This document shows positions 17,499 through 25,978 of a stretch of 64,000 bases of DNA, in pieces. The position numbers and the translations under genes were made by a program. Each line of letters opens with the position of its first letter. Positions within the stretch are counted from its first letter, which is position 1. The notes beneath the pieces are model-generated. The model was not told the DNA's origin, made no database searches, and worked only from the letters and a program-made list of their open reading frames with translations. The DNA is taken from the NCBI RefSeq assembly GCF_046097105.1, contig NZ_CP175562.1:868001-932000 (forward strand). Reading direction: 5' to 3'. This stretch comes from Natroniella sp046097105. GTDB lineage: Bacteria; Bacillota; Halanaerobiia; Halobacteroidales; Halobacteroidaceae.

Positions 17499-17574
17499 TC
17501 TTTTTTGAACTTATTATTAGTTATATTATTCCTTCAATGTGTGAAACTAAAGATATAAAGGGGGAATAAAAATA

Positions 17575-17856
17575 ATGGCTAAAGATTCTAAGCGTAACCG
17601 ACAACAAGGGAGTTTGAAAAATCATGAAAATAGATTTGAAGGATCAAGGGATCTAAGTCCAGATGATTTTGAAGATTTTAAGACTGGAGAAGAGCTAAAT
17701 GCAAATAATACAAATGAAGAGTTAAGAGCTGAAAATAAATTTGAAAGAGTAAGAGATCTAAATCCAGATGACTTTGAGGATTTTGAGATTGCAGAAGAGT
17801 TTCAGCCAACTAGAAAGAGACAGAATAAAGATAATAGAGATTTAAATAAGAAATAG
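17575..17856 (+). CDS. Small hydrophilic protein with an internal duplication
   Basis: The 93-residue protein is charged and probably disordered. Residues 19-42 and 55-77 are repeats built on (N)xFExxRDLxPDDFEDF, and the DNA of the two units is also similar, so the duplication is fairly recent. A conserved-looking GRDLSPDDFEDFxxGEE pattern suggests a short linear protein-binding motif present twice. AAGGGGGAAT gives a ribosome site. I do not recognise the family. Confidence 0.65.
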   Translation: MAKDSKRNRQQGSLKNHENRFEGSRDLSPDDFEDFKTGEELNANNTNEELRAENKFERVRDLNPDDFEDFEIAEEFQPTRKRQNKDNRDLNKK

Positions 17857-17876
17857 TATTAATATAATCTTATAAT

Positions 17877-17912
17877 AAAGAGTCGGCATTTTAACTGCCG
17901 GCTCTTTTATAC
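17877..17912 (+). terminator. Terminator before niaR
   Basis: AAAGAGTCGGCA (17877-17888) pairs with TGCCGGCTCTTT (17896-17907), then T-rich sequence. Confidence 0.85.
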
Positions 17913-17986
17913 TCTATTAGCAGGAGTTTATTATTGGATCTTGAATAAAATAAGTGATTATCTTAAATTTAGAAGGAGTGATAGAA

Positions 17987-18505
17987 GTGGAAACATATAA
18001 AAGAAGAGAAGAGCTTTTAAATAAGTTAAGTCAAGAATCTGATCCTATTACTGGTTCTGATCTAGCTGAAATTTTTGAAGTCAGTCGTCAAGTAATTGTT
18101 CAAGATATTGCTCTCTTAAGGGCCAAAGGTCATAAAATAATAGCTACCTCTCAAGGCTATATTATGTCTCAACCTACAAATCAAATGGTAGAAAAAACAA
18201 TTGCTTGTAAGCATAAAGAATCAGAGATAAGATCTGAATTAGAGATAATCATTAAATACGGAGGGAGGATTAAGGATGTAATTGTTGAACATTCAATTTA
18301 TGGTGAATTGAAGGGTATGTTAATGATTCAAAGCAAGGCAGAATTAGAAGAGTTTTTGAAAAAGAGCAAAGAGGAATCTAGCAAACCATTATCTTTTCTG
18401 ACCGAAGGAGTCCATTTACATACTATTGAAGCTTTAAATCAAGAAGTATTAAATTTGATTGAAGATAAACTTGAAAAAACAGGATTTCTATTAAAAGAAG
18501 ATTAA
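17987..18505 (+). CDS. niaR: Niacin-responsive NAD biosynthesis repressor NiaR
   Basis: The 172-residue protein has an N-terminal HTH_11-type winged helix (about 5-65, SDLAEIFEVSRQVIVQDIAL) and a C-terminal 3H domain (about 70-170) with its conserved histidines in KHK, EHSIYGELKG and GVHLHTIEA. Members sense nicotinic acid and repress NAD synthesis and uptake genes. The GTG start is 8 nt after AAGGAG; an upstream in-frame ATG lacks a ribosome site. It lies directly upstream of nadABC in the same direction, with a candidate operator in the gap. Confidence 0.92.
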   Translation: METYKRREELLNKLSQESDPITGSDLAEIFEVSRQVIVQDIALLRAKGHKIIATSQGYIMSQPTNQMVEKTIACKHKESEIRSELEIIIKYGGRIKDVIVEHSIYGELKGMLMIQSKAELEEFLKKSKEESSKPLSFLTEGVHLHTIEALNQEVLNLIEDKLEKTGFLLKED

Positions 18506-18599
18506 TTATAGTTTAGATTGTAGCAAATTATTTTATTCCTTTAGTACAGTTGTAACATGGTCACTTATGAACAAAACCAAATAAACATCATCATAACAA

Positions 18600-18617
18600 C
18601 AGGTGTCTTTACACTTG
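18600..18617. promoter_or_regulatory. Candidate NiaR operator
   Basis: CAGGTGTCTTTACACTTG is an imperfect inverted repeat (CAGGTGT and ACACTTG arms, one mismatch, spacer CTTT). It overlaps the -35 box of the nadA promoter, which is where a repressor would block transcription. The assignment to NiaR is from context. Confidence 0.65.
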
Positions 18618-18643
18618 ACATAACAATAATTTAGATATACAAT
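18615..18643 (+). promoter_or_regulatory. nadABC promoter
   Basis: TTGACA (18615-18620), a 17-nt spacer, and TACAAT (18638-18643), 43 nt upstream of the nadA start. Confidence 0.8.
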
Positions 18644-18685
18644 TAATAATTGTAAAGAAAATAAAATGTAACTAAGGAGGAGACA

Positions 18686-19594
18686 ATGAAATCAAAATTA
18701 ATAAAAAAGATTAATAGGTTAAAAAAAGAAAAGAACGCTGTGATATTGGCTCATAATTATCAAATAGAAGAGGTTCAAGCTATTGCAGATTACACTGGAG
18801 ACTCTTTAGGTTTAAGCCAAAAAGCAGCGGATATAGAAGAAGATATAATTGTTTTTTGTGGAGTAGATTTTATGGCTGAAAGTGCAGCTATTTTAGCACC
18901 AAATAAAACGGTTTTATTGCCAGAAATAAATGCAGGTTGTCCAATGGCTGAAATGATAACTGCTGAAAAGCTACGGGAAAAGAAGAAGGAGTATCCCGAT
19001 GCTGCTGTTGTTTGTTATGTTAATTCTTCAGCAGCAGTTAAAGCAGAAAGTGATATTTGTTGTACTTCATCCAATGCTGTCGAAGTTGTTAAGGCAGTTT
19101 CTAATAAACAGATTCTTTTCGTTCCAGATCAAAATCTAGGTCATTATGTAAGCCAGCAAACAGATAAAGAAATTATTTTGTGGGATGGTTATTGTATTAC
19201 TCATCATCGAATGTTACCAGAATATATTACTGAAGTTAGGGAGGCTCACCCTAAAGCACCGATTATTGTACATCCTGAATGTAGACCAGAAGTAGTGGAG
19301 TTGGCTGATTTTGTAGGAAGCACAGGACAAATAACTAAATATGCTCAAGAATCTAATGCTGAAACAATTATTGTTGGAACTGAAATGGGTATTTTATATA
19401 AATTAAGGTTGCAGAATCCAGATCAAAATTTTTATCTTCTAAACCAAGGACTAATCTGCCAGAATATGAAATTGACTTCATTAGAAAATATAGCAGAAGC
19501 TTTAGAAAAGATGCAATATAGAATTGAAGTTGATAATCAAACTAGAATTAAAGCTCAAGAGGCATTAGATAAAATGCTAGAAATTAACGGTTAG
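18686..19594 (+). CDS. nadA: Quinolinate synthase NadA
   Basis: The 302-residue enzyme condenses iminoaspartate with dihydroxyacetone phosphate to form quinolinate on a [4Fe-4S] cluster. It has the LAHNYQ motif (about 21-26), and cysteines spaced as expected for the cluster ligands: Cys85 (AGCPMA), Cys170 (GYCITHH) and Cys258. Length is typical of the short NadA form. An AAGGAGGAGA site sets the ATG. It is the first gene of nadABC. Confidence 0.96.
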   Translation: MKSKLIKKINRLKKEKNAVILAHNYQIEEVQAIADYTGDSLGLSQKAADIEEDIIVFCGVDFMAESAAILAPNKTVLLPEINAGCPMAEMITAEKLREKKKEYPDAAVVCYVNSSAAVKAESDICCTSSNAVEVVKAVSNKQILFVPDQNLGHYVSQQTDKEIILWDGYCITHHRMLPEYITEVREAHPKAPIIVHPECRPEVVELADFVGSTGQITKYAQESNAETIIVGTEMGILYKLRLQNPDQNFYLLNQGLICQNMKLTSLENIAEALEKMQYRIEVDNQTRIKAQEALDKMLEING

Positions 19595-19612
19595 CAATGG
19601 AGGATAAATAAT

Positions 19613-21232
19613 ATGATTCCAAGATATTCAACTAACTTCAACTTACAAAAGATAGAAAGAAAGAGAACAGATTTCTTGGTAGTAGGTAGTGGAATTGCTG
19701 GTTTATATAGTGGATTGAAGTTAGCAAAAAAAGGAAGAGTAAGGCTATTAACTAAAGGACAGGTTAGAGATTGCAATACTGAGTATGCCCAAGGAGGAAT
19801 TGCTGCTGCAATTGATAATAATGACAACCCTAAATTACATTATATAGATACTCTAAGAGCAGGAGTAGGTCTAACTAATTCCCAAGCTGTCAACATATTA
19901 ACTAAAGAGAGTAAAGCAAGAATTAAAGAGTTAATTAAACTGGGTGTTCAATTTGATCAGAGTGGTGGAAAATTAGCCTTAACTAAAGAAGGTGCACATA
20001 GTTGTCGTCGAGTCTTGCATGCAGGTGGTGATGCTACTGGTGCTGAAATCAGAAGAGTTTTAGGAGAAGAGGTTAAAAATAATAAAAAAATTAGAGTTGA
20101 TACTGAAGTTTTTGTCATAGATCTATTAACAAATCATAATAAATGTTATGGTGTTTTAGCTTATGATCAAAGAAAGGATAAGTATCTAGCTTATTTGGCC
20201 CAAGCAGTTATATTAGCTACTGGAGGAGCAGGACAGTTATATACTAAAACTTCTAACCCAGATATAGCTACAGGAGATGGAATTGCAATGGCTTATCGAG
20301 CAGGTGCAGAGGTGATGGATTTAGAATTTATTCAATTTCATCCAACCACTCTGGAATTACCAGGAAAAGAAAACTTCTTAATTTCAGAAGCAGTTAGAGG
20401 AGAAGGTGCAATTTTACGCAATCAAGCTGGGGAAGCTTTTATGACTCAGTATCATTATTTGGCTGAGCTAGCTCCACGAGATATAGTAGCAAGGGCTATC
20501 TATCAAGAGTTAAAAGATAGCCAACAGGATCATCTTTATTTAGATTTAACAGAATTAAATGCTGATTATATAAAAGAAAGATTTCCAACTATTTATCAAA
20601 CCTGTTTAGATGCTGGCGTTGATATTACTAATAATTATATACCAATAGCTCCTGCTGCTCATTATTTTATGGGGGGGATTAAGGTTAATCTTAATGGTGA
20701 GAGCAGTTTGTCCGGGTTATTTGTTTGTGGTGAATCGGCAGCTATGGGATTACATGGAGCTAATCGACTTGCTAGTAATTCATTATTAGAGGCTCTAGTC
20801 TATGGAAAAAAGGTAGCTGAACAAGCAGCTATCTATTTAAATAATTCAAAAGCAAACCTTGACTGGTTACAGTTCAGTTATAATCGACAAGTAATAGGTA
20901 ATATACCAGCGAAAGCAATTAAGAGCAAAATTCAAAATTTAATGATGGGACAAGTGGGAATTGTTCGAGATGAATTAGGGCTAAAGGAAGCATTGAAAGA
21001 AGTAGAAATATTAGCTGAATATTTAAAAATAGCCCCTTTTGAAATCAAAGGTATTGAAGCACAGAATTTAATTGTTCTAGCTTATTTAGTAATTAAAGCT
21101 GCTCTACTTCGAACAGAGAGTAGGGGTGCACATTATCGAGTTGATTTTCCAGAAAAGAGTTCTAAGTGGAGTAAACATATTTCTTTGAAAAAAGATAATA
21201 GACAGGAGGAATTTAGAATTGAGATTAAATAA
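19613..21232 (+). CDS. nadB: L-aspartate oxidase NadB
   Basis: The 539-residue flavoenzyme oxidises aspartate to iminoaspartate. It has the FAD-binding VVGSGIAGLYSGL (about 20-32), the GGIAAAI motif, the FHPT and RGEGAILRN motifs, the active-site arginine in ELAPRDIVARAI, and the C-terminal helical domain. In anaerobes fumarate can replace oxygen as electron acceptor; that is family knowledge. It follows nadA after 18 nt, with an ATGGAGG site, and overlaps the start of nadC by 14 nt. Confidence 0.96.
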   Translation: MIPRYSTNFNLQKIERKRTDFLVVGSGIAGLYSGLKLAKKGRVRLLTKGQVRDCNTEYAQGGIAAAIDNNDNPKLHYIDTLRAGVGLTNSQAVNILTKESKARIKELIKLGVQFDQSGGKLALTKEGAHSCRRVLHAGGDATGAEIRRVLGEEVKNNKKIRVDTEVFVIDLLTNHNKCYGVLAYDQRKDKYLAYLAQAVILATGGAGQLYTKTSNPDIATGDGIAMAYRAGAEVMDLEFIQFHPTTLELPGKENFLISEAVRGEGAILRNQAGEAFMTQYHYLAELAPRDIVARAIYQELKDSQQDHLYLDLTELNADYIKERFPTIYQTCLDAGVDITNNYIPIAPAAHYFMGGIKVNLNGESSLSGLFVCGESAAMGLHGANRLASNSLLEALVYGKKVAEQAAIYLNNSKANLDWLQFSYNRQVIGNIPAKAIKSKIQNLMMGQVGIVRDELGLKEALKEVEILAEYLKIAPFEIKGIEAQNLIVLAYLVIKAALLRTESRGAHYRVDFPEKSSKWSKHISLKKDNRQEEFRIEIK

Positions 21233-22061
21233 AAGAGAGGTTTTAAAGATAATTAGAACTGCTCTTGTTGAGGATATTGGTAGAGGGGATATTACGACAG
21301 AAGCATTGATTGAACGAGATAAAAAAGGGGTAGGTCAAATAATTGCCAAGGATTCTGGAATAATTGCTGGTTTAGATGTTGTTAGCTGGGTTTATGAGGA
21401 GTTAGATTCTGATCTTAAATTTAAAACTTTAGTAGCTGATGGAGAACGAGTTGAGTCAAGTCAAGTAATTGCTAAAGTTTCTGGTTCAGTTGGCCCGCTT
21501 TTAACTGGTGAGCGAGTAGCTCTTAATTTTTTACAACGAATGTCTGGAATAGCTACTAAGACTGCTAGCTATCAAGAAAAAATAGCAGATTATAATTTAA
21601 AGATTGTTGATACACGCAAAACAACACCGGGCTTGAGAATCTTAGAGAAATATGCTGTAAAAGCTGGTGGGGGTAGTAACCACCGCTTTGGTTTATATGA
21701 TGCTGTAATGATTAAAGATAACCATATTCAAGCAGCTGGTAGTATTAAAGAAGCGGTTTCACAGGTTAGAGAAAGTATTTCTCATACTATAAAGATTGAA
21801 GTAGAAACAGAAAACCTAGCAGAAGTTAAGGAAGCTTTAGGAGAAAATGTCGATATTATTATGCTAGACAATATGTCATTGGAGTTGATGAAAGAAGCAG
21901 TAAAATTAATTGCTGGAAGGGCAATTGTAGAAGCATCAGGAGGAATTACAATAGATAGACTGGTTGAGATAGCTAAATCTGGAGTTGATATTATCTCTTT
22001 AGGTACTTTAACTCATACAATAAACTCATTAGATATCAGCTTGGATTTAAAGGAGGAATAA
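21219..22061 (+). CDS. nadC: Nicotinate-nucleotide pyrophosphorylase NadC
   Basis: The 280-residue enzyme converts quinolinate and PRPP to nicotinate mononucleotide. The family signatures EDIGRGDITTEAL (about 16-28), DTRKTTPGLRILEKYAVKAG and the NHRFGLYDAVMIKDNH active-site motif are intact. The start is TTG, 8 nt after AGGAGGA, inside the end of nadB, consistent with translational coupling. It is followed after four nucleotides by the EIIC-like gene. Confidence 0.95.
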   Translation: MRLNKREVLKIIRTALVEDIGRGDITTEALIERDKKGVGQIIAKDSGIIAGLDVVSWVYEELDSDLKFKTLVADGERVESSQVIAKVSGSVGPLLTGERVALNFLQRMSGIATKTASYQEKIADYNLKIVDTRKTTPGLRILEKYAVKAGGGSNHRFGLYDAVMIKDNHIQAAGSIKEAVSQVRESISHTIKIEVETENLAEVKEALGENVDIIMLDNMSLELMKEAVKLIAGRAIVEASGGITIDRLVEIAKSGVDIISLGTLTHTINSLDISLDLKEE

Positions 22062-22065
22062 TTGA

Positions 22066-23079
22066 ATGGTTAAAAAGATTAAGAATTACTTAACACGTAA
22101 GAATGTTAAATTTTCATTAGAGCGTTATGGTATTGAAGCATTAGCCGGTATGACTAAAGGGTTATTTGCTTCTTTAATTATCGGGTTAATTTTACAAGTC
22201 TTAGGAGAGCAATTAGGTTTACCTTTGTTAATCGATTTTAGTAAAGTAGCAATGGATATGATGGGCCCAGCAATTGGTGTTTCTGTAGCTTATGGTTTAC
22301 AAGCACCACCATTGGTTATATTTACTTCAGTTATTACAGGAGCAGCGGGTGCTGAGTTAGGAGGGCCAGTGGGAGCTTTTTTAGCAGCTGTAATTGGAGC
22401 TGAATTTGGTAAATTAATTTCTAAGGAGACTAAGCTTGATATAGTATTAACTCCAATGCTAGTAATTATTTCAGGATTATTAGTAGCTGATTTCGTTGGC
22501 CCAGCAATTGATACTTTAATGACTGGATTAGGTCAATTAATTATCCAAACAACAGAATTGCACCCAATTCCAATGGGGGTTTTAGTTTCAGTATTAATGG
22601 GTATGGCTTTAACTTTGCCAATCAGTAGTGCTGCTATTGGTTTAATGTTGAGTTTAAGTGGTTTAGCTGCTGGAGCAGCGACAGTTGGTTGTAGTGCTCA
22701 AATGATCGGTTTTGCTGTGATCAGTTTTCGTGAAAATGGTTGGGGTGGATTAGTTAGTCAAGGGTTAGGTACTTCAATGTTACAGATGCCTAATATAGTT
22801 AAAAATCCATATATTTGGATACCACCTACTTTAACAGGGGCTATTTTAGGGCCAATAGCAACTACAATAATTCCTTTGAAAAATATTCCGATTGGCTCCG
22901 GAATGGGAACTGCTGGATTAGTGGGGCAGTTTGGAACTGTTGAAGCAATGGGAACAGGAGTAATTGGATCTATTATTTTATTACATTTTATCTTACCTGC
23001 AATTTTAAGCATTTTAATTTATAAAATAATGTATAATTTCAACTTGATAAAAGACAAAGATTTATTGTTAGATATTTAA
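22066..23079 (+). CDS. EIIC-like (PTS_EIIC_2 type) membrane permease
   Basis: The 337-residue, very hydrophobic protein has about nine to ten membrane segments with glycine/alanine-rich motifs (SVAYGLQAPPLVIF, GAAGAELGGPVGAFLAAVIG) and a C-terminal GSGMGTAGLVGQFGTVEA loop typical of the stand-alone EIIC-like family. No EIIA or EIIB gene is near it. The ATG is 4 nt from the nadC stop, after AGGAGGA, so it is co-transcribed with nadABC. The context suggests transport of an NAD precursor or related compound, which is inference; the family is otherwise annotated as a sugar permease. Confidence 0.8.
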   Translation: MVKKIKNYLTRKNVKFSLERYGIEALAGMTKGLFASLIIGLILQVLGEQLGLPLLIDFSKVAMDMMGPAIGVSVAYGLQAPPLVIFTSVITGAAGAELGGPVGAFLAAVIGAEFGKLISKETKLDIVLTPMLVIISGLLVADFVGPAIDTLMTGLGQLIIQTTELHPIPMGVLVSVLMGMALTLPISSAAIGLMLSLSGLAAGAATVGCSAQMIGFAVISFRENGWGGLVSQGLGTSMLQMPNIVKNPYIWIPPTLTGAILGPIATTIIPLKNIPIGSGMGTAGLVGQFGTVEAMGTGVIGSIILLHFILPAILSILIYKIMYNFNLIKDKDLLLDI

Positions 23080-23205
23080 TATAACTTAAGTTCAATTTTA
23101 AGGTTTAGATTAAATGAGACATTAAAGATAAATAAAAATAAACTTAAATTTTAGTAATATTCTCCTTTTTTATTAATATTATGTAATAAGGAAGGGGGAA
23201 TATTA

Positions 23206-24453
23206 ATGAAAACTTTGGCATTAATTTTAGCAGGTGGAAGAGGAACTAGGCTGGATATTCTGTCAGGGCATAGAGCAAAACCGAGTGTTCCCTTTGCAGG
23301 AAAGTATAGATTAATTGATTTTACTTTGAGCAATTGTGTAAATTCTGGTATTTACAATATCGGAATCATAACTCAATACTTACCATTAGCTTTAAATACC
23401 CATATTGGAATAGGAAGACCCTGGGATCTTGATCGTAAAATGGGAGGAATAACCTTACTACAACCATATACCGGTGAAAAAAATAACTGGTACCAAGGAA
23501 CAGCACATGCTGTTTATCAAAATATAAGTTATATTAAAAAGAAAAATCCTGATTATATAGTTATTTTATCTGGAGATCATGTTTATAAAATGGATTATAG
23601 TAAACTTGTTTCATTTCATAAGGCAAAAGAAGCGGAATTGACTATTGCAGCTCAACGGGTTCCTGCTGAAGAAGCAAATAGATTTGGAATTTTAAAACTA
23701 AATGATAGAAAAAAGGTTTTAGATTTTAAAGAGAAACCTAAAAAGCCTCCTAGTAATTTAGCATCAATGGGAATTTATGTATTTTCTGCCGATATTTTAT
23801 TAGAAAAGCTAGAAGCAATTTGTGATCATAAACATTCAGACTTTGGACATCATATTATTCCAGAGATGATTAAGAAAAATCGAGTTTTCACGTATGAATT
23901 TGAAGGTTTTTGGAAGGATGTTGGAACATTAAAATCATTTTGGGAGACTAACTTAGCTTTAATAAAAAGGGAAAAAGAAATAAATTTATATGATAACAAA
24001 TGGAAGATTTATACTCGTGAACAAGAGGGACTACCTGTTAAATTTGGAAAAGATGGAATAGCAACTCAAAGTTTAGTTTCTAATGGAGCAATAATTAATG
24101 GTAGAATCAAAAATTCTGTTATTTCTCCAGGGGTAATTGTTGAAAAAGGAGCAGTTATAAAAGATTCTATTATCTTTCATAATACTAGAATTAAAAGTGA
24201 TACATTAATTAATAAATCTATAATTGATAAAAATGTAACTGTTAGTTCTAATGCTCAAATAGGGATAGGAAAAGATATGACTCCAAATCAAGAAAAACCT
24301 GATATTCTTAGAAATGGCCTAAATCTAATTAGCAAAGGAATCCTAATTCCTCCAGAAGTAAAAATAGGACGAAATTGCAGAATACTTACTAAGATAAAAT
24401 TGAAAGATTTAAAAGATGGTATTATTCCCAGTGGTAGTACAATCAAAAAATAA
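23206..24453 (+). CDS. glgC: Glucose-1-phosphate adenylyltransferase, copy 2
   Basis: The 415-residue protein is closely similar to the copy at 12680; the first 50 residues are almost identical (shared stretch LILAGGRGTRLDILS). All motifs expected for catalysis in copy 1 are retained (GGRGTRL, GKYR, SGDHVYKMDY, EKP, DVGT), so it does not look like a degenerate GlgD. The C-terminal beta-helix domain is also complete. An AAGGAAGGGGG site precedes the ATG. It is separated from the glycogen cluster by the NAD operon, and a GlgC2 homotetramer or a GlgC/GlgC2 mixed tetramer are both possible. Confidence 0.92.
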   Translation: MKTLALILAGGRGTRLDILSGHRAKPSVPFAGKYRLIDFTLSNCVNSGIYNIGIITQYLPLALNTHIGIGRPWDLDRKMGGITLLQPYTGEKNNWYQGTAHAVYQNISYIKKKNPDYIVILSGDHVYKMDYSKLVSFHKAKEAELTIAAQRVPAEEANRFGILKLNDRKKVLDFKEKPKKPPSNLASMGIYVFSADILLEKLEAICDHKHSDFGHHIIPEMIKKNRVFTYEFEGFWKDVGTLKSFWETNLALIKREKEINLYDNKWKIYTREQEGLPVKFGKDGIATQSLVSNGAIINGRIKNSVISPGVIVEKGAVIKDSIIFHNTRIKSDTLINKSIIDKNVTVSSNAQIGIGKDMTPNQEKPDILRNGLNLISKGILIPPEVKIGRNCRILTKIKLKDLKDGIIPSGSTIKK

Positions 24454-24500
24454 ACAAAAATCTCTGAAATTAAGGTAAAATAAAACTCTAACAAGACATA

Positions 24501-24538
24501 TCAAATAAAAAAAGATATACTACTCTTTTTTTATTTGA
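24501..24538. terminator. AT-rich inverted repeat after glgC copy 2
   Basis: TCAAATAAAAAAAG (24501-24514) is perfectly complementary to CTTTTTTTATTTGA (24525-24538) around a 10-nt loop. The right arm is T-rich, so it may act as a weak terminator. Confidence 0.55.
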
Positions 24539-24640
24539 CATGGTCAATAATTATATAGTCACTTATGAACATAAATTTAATATAATAAATAAAAAAACAA
24601 AAATAATATAGATAACAATAAAATCAAAAGAGGTCTATTT

Positions 24641-24911
24641 TTGACTCAAAGATCACATGTTCATTGTACAGTTGATAATTGCCAATGGTGGGAAGAACAT
24701 AATTTATGTATTGCAGAAAAAATATTGGTTGTCAGTGATAATTTTGAAAAAATTACCAAATGAAATGGATGTAGAAGAAACCAATCAAATAGTTAACGAA
24801 CAAGGCATGTCTCCTGTAACAGAATGCTATCAAAGCTGCTGTAAAACCTTTGTACCTCATGATAAATTTGAAGCTGGGTTAGGAGGAACAAATCCCGATA
24901 ATCCTAATTAA
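24641..24911 (+). pseudogene. DUF1540 domain gene interrupted by a frameshift
   Basis: A TTG start at 24641, 5-6 nt after AGAGGT, opens a frame reading HCTVDNCQWWEEHNLCIAEK, the DUF1540 cysteine motif. It meets TGA at 24761 after 40 codons. The next frame continues with DVEETNQIVNEQGMSPVTEC and the second cysteine group CYQSCCKTF, and ends at 24911. A single +1 shift near AAATGA joins the halves into a protein of the expected DUF1540 layout of about 90 residues. It may be a real lesion, a base-calling error or a programmed shift. Confidence 0.75.
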
Positions 24912-24955
24912 AAATAGGCAACTGGTATAGTTAATAGTATACCAGTTGCCTATTT
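24912..24955 (+). terminator. Long hairpin after the DUF1540 locus
   Basis: A perfect 18-bp stem (24912-24929 with 24938-24955, core GGCAACTGG / CCAGTTGCC) starts immediately at the stop codon. The T tract is short. Confidence 0.75.
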
Positions 24956-25175
24956 GCTATTATTAAAAAAGTTATTTTTTAAATCTTATAAATGATTTTT
25001 TGCTTTTAATATATTTAAATAGTTTACTAAATCCTAAACTGTAATATAAGACTATCTTGTCATAAAAAATCTAAGCTAAAATTCTATAAATTACCAATAG
25101 ATTTAAGTAACAAAAATAATCCATTTAACATAAAAATAATATTGTCGAATAAATAAATCAGAAGGAGGAGAAAAT

Positions 25176-25490
25176 ATGAATGACTCTCAAAAAAAATTAA
25201 AAGATATAGCAGAATTAACTGGAATTGATCCTGAGTTATTAAATGAATTAGAACTTGGAGATTTAACTGAAGAAAAAATGGAGATAATAGAAAAAATATT
25301 TAATCTATATTTAACTGATCAAGAATCTTTTACAGAATTTATTATTAATAGTGGTCTAGATAATATTACTAATAACTTAGATAAAGACATAAAAAAAGAA
25401 ATTAAAAATAAAAGTGATTTAAAAACCCTTAAAGAAAAATTAGAAGATATAGTTAACGAAGAAGAATTAGATCTTAATATAGATATTTAA
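25176..25490 (+). CDS. Hypothetical acidic helical protein (104 aa)
   Basis: A 104-residue soluble protein rich in glutamate, lysine, leucine and isoleucine, predicted largely helical from its heptad-like spacing. An AAGGAGGAG site precedes the ATG. There is no cysteine, signal peptide or membrane segment, and I do not recognise a family. It is 42 nt upstream of the ACT-like gene, and the two may be co-transcribed. Confidence 0.65.
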   Translation: MNDSQKKLKDIAELTGIDPELLNELELGDLTEEKMEIIEKIFNLYLTDQESFTEFIINSGLDNITNNLDKDIKKEIKNKSDLKTLKEKLEDIVNEEELDLNIDI

Positions 25491-25532
25491 ATTCAAATAC
25501 CATCTATCATTATTAATACAAGGAGGCAAACA

Positions 25533-25778
25533 ATGAAAGATACAATTGTTGCATTACAAGTTGATGAACGAGATAACTTTGCACCAAATGTACAACATAT
25601 ATTAACTCAATATGGAAAAAATATAAAAACAAGATTAGGCTTGCATAATGATGATCAAAATCAAGGTTTAATTTTAATTGAATTTGCAGGAGCTGATGAG
25701 GATTTGGAACATTTTGAAAAAGAGTTAAGACAAATTGAACAATTAAATTTTAAAACTATGAATTTAGACTTTAAATAA
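25533..25778 (+). CDS. Small ACT-like protein, TM1266-type putative regulator
   Basis: The 81-residue protein has the beta-alpha-beta-beta-alpha-beta order expected for a ferredoxin-like/ACT fold: ALQVDERDNFAPNVQHIL, then YGKNIKTRLGLH, ILIEFAG and a last strand. The YGxxIxxRxGLH pattern matches the TM1266 family, described as putative iron-only hydrogenase system regulators. No hydrogenase gene is in the window. It has AAGGAGG upstream and is followed by a terminator. The family call is moderate. Confidence 0.6.
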   Translation: MKDTIVALQVDERDNFAPNVQHILTQYGKNIKTRLGLHNDDQNQGLILIEFAGADEDLEHFEKELRQIEQLNFKTMNLDFK

Positions 25779-25785
25779 TAGAATT

Positions 25786-25822
25786 AAAAAATAAAGCTGC
25801 CTAGGCAGCTTTATTTTTTTTA
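25786..25822. terminator. Palindromic terminator
   Basis: AATAAAGCTGCC and GGCAGCTTTATT form a perfect stem with a minimal TA loop, flanked by A and T runs, giving a possible bidirectional terminator. Confidence 0.85.
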
Positions 25823-25978
25823 ATAATTGAAATTAATTTTAACTCAAATAATAAAATAAATCTGAGTTAATTACTGAAAAACTCTTATTTTTTTACTAAA
25901 ATATTTAAGACTGTCATAATTTCGTAAAATTTATTTATTATAATTATAAATAAGAACTTAAATAAGGGGTGATTATTT

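Noticed and set aside
18555..18572. GTCACTTATGAACA shared by the niaR-nadA gap and the region at 24559
   Set aside because: A single 14-mer match in a 64-kb AT-rich window is expected by chance and no palindrome is present.
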